Source: Rubrivivax sp.
Lineage (GTDB): Bacteria > Pseudomonadota > Gammaproteobacteria > Burkholderiales > Burkholderiaceae_C
Assembly: GCA_027484885.1 (NCBI GenBank)
Contig: JAIXSD010000491.1
Coordinates: 1 to 7,077 of the forward strand
Direction of reading: 5' to 3'
Length of the DNA stretch: 7,077 nt
The position numbers and the translations under genes are program-made. Positions 5,381 to 7,077 of the stretch are shown here, one piece after another. The notes under the pieces were generated by a model. That model was not told the DNA's origin. It did not search any database and saw only the letters and a program-made list of their open reading frames with translations. The number at the start of each line of letters is the position of its first letter. Position 1 is the first letter of the stretch.

Positions 5381-7077
<1,697 letters not shown>

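Overview
The window reads as ordinary chromosome of a high-GC betaproteobacterium, most likely a Burkholderiales member of the Roseateles/Rubrivivax/Mitsuaria type. That placement is an inference from base composition, strong G/C third-position use and the style of the proteins; no rRNA or marker gene is present to test it. I see no mobile element, CRISPR array, tRNA or rRNA. Coding density is high and five of the six genes have recognisable families.

Layout: (1) 1-116, the last codons of a family 3 periplasmic solute-binding protein. (2) 178-1749 (+), a Tat-exported PhoD-type alkaline phosphatase. (3) 1772-2884 (-), a membrane-anchored protein with a Ser/Thr kinase fold in which the ATP-binding lysine, the HRD aspartate and the DFG aspartate all appear to be replaced: a predicted pseudokinase. 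It converges on phoD across a 22-base gap filled by a perfect inverted repeat. (4) 2885-3098, a 214-base divergent intergenic region with three inverted repeats. (5) 3099-4091 (+), an AEC-family (auxin efflux carrier) transporter. (6) 4190-5365 (+), a class I-like polyphosphate kinase 2 with a basic low-complexity N-terminal tail. A sequence close to the PhoB box consensus lies on the opposite strand over its start. (7) 5381-7077 (-), a PAS-PAS-HisKA-HATPase sensor histidine kinase that runs off the right edge and converges on ppk2 with 15 bases between.

A loose phosphate theme links phoD (Pi release from organic esters outside the cytoplasm) and ppk2 (polyphosphate/nucleotide phosphotransfer in the cytoplasm). 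They are not one operon: the pseudokinase and the transporter lie between them. No response regulator accompanies the histidine kinase here. None of the four genes whose start lies inside the window has a convincing Shine-Dalgarno sequence. Each has a weak -10-like hexamer a few bases upstream, so short-leader or leaderless transcripts are plausible.

The most unusual items are the pseudokinase, with an 8-C homopolymer at its 5' end, the Pho-box-like site at ppk2, and the structured divergent intergenic region. No new multi-gene system is evident.
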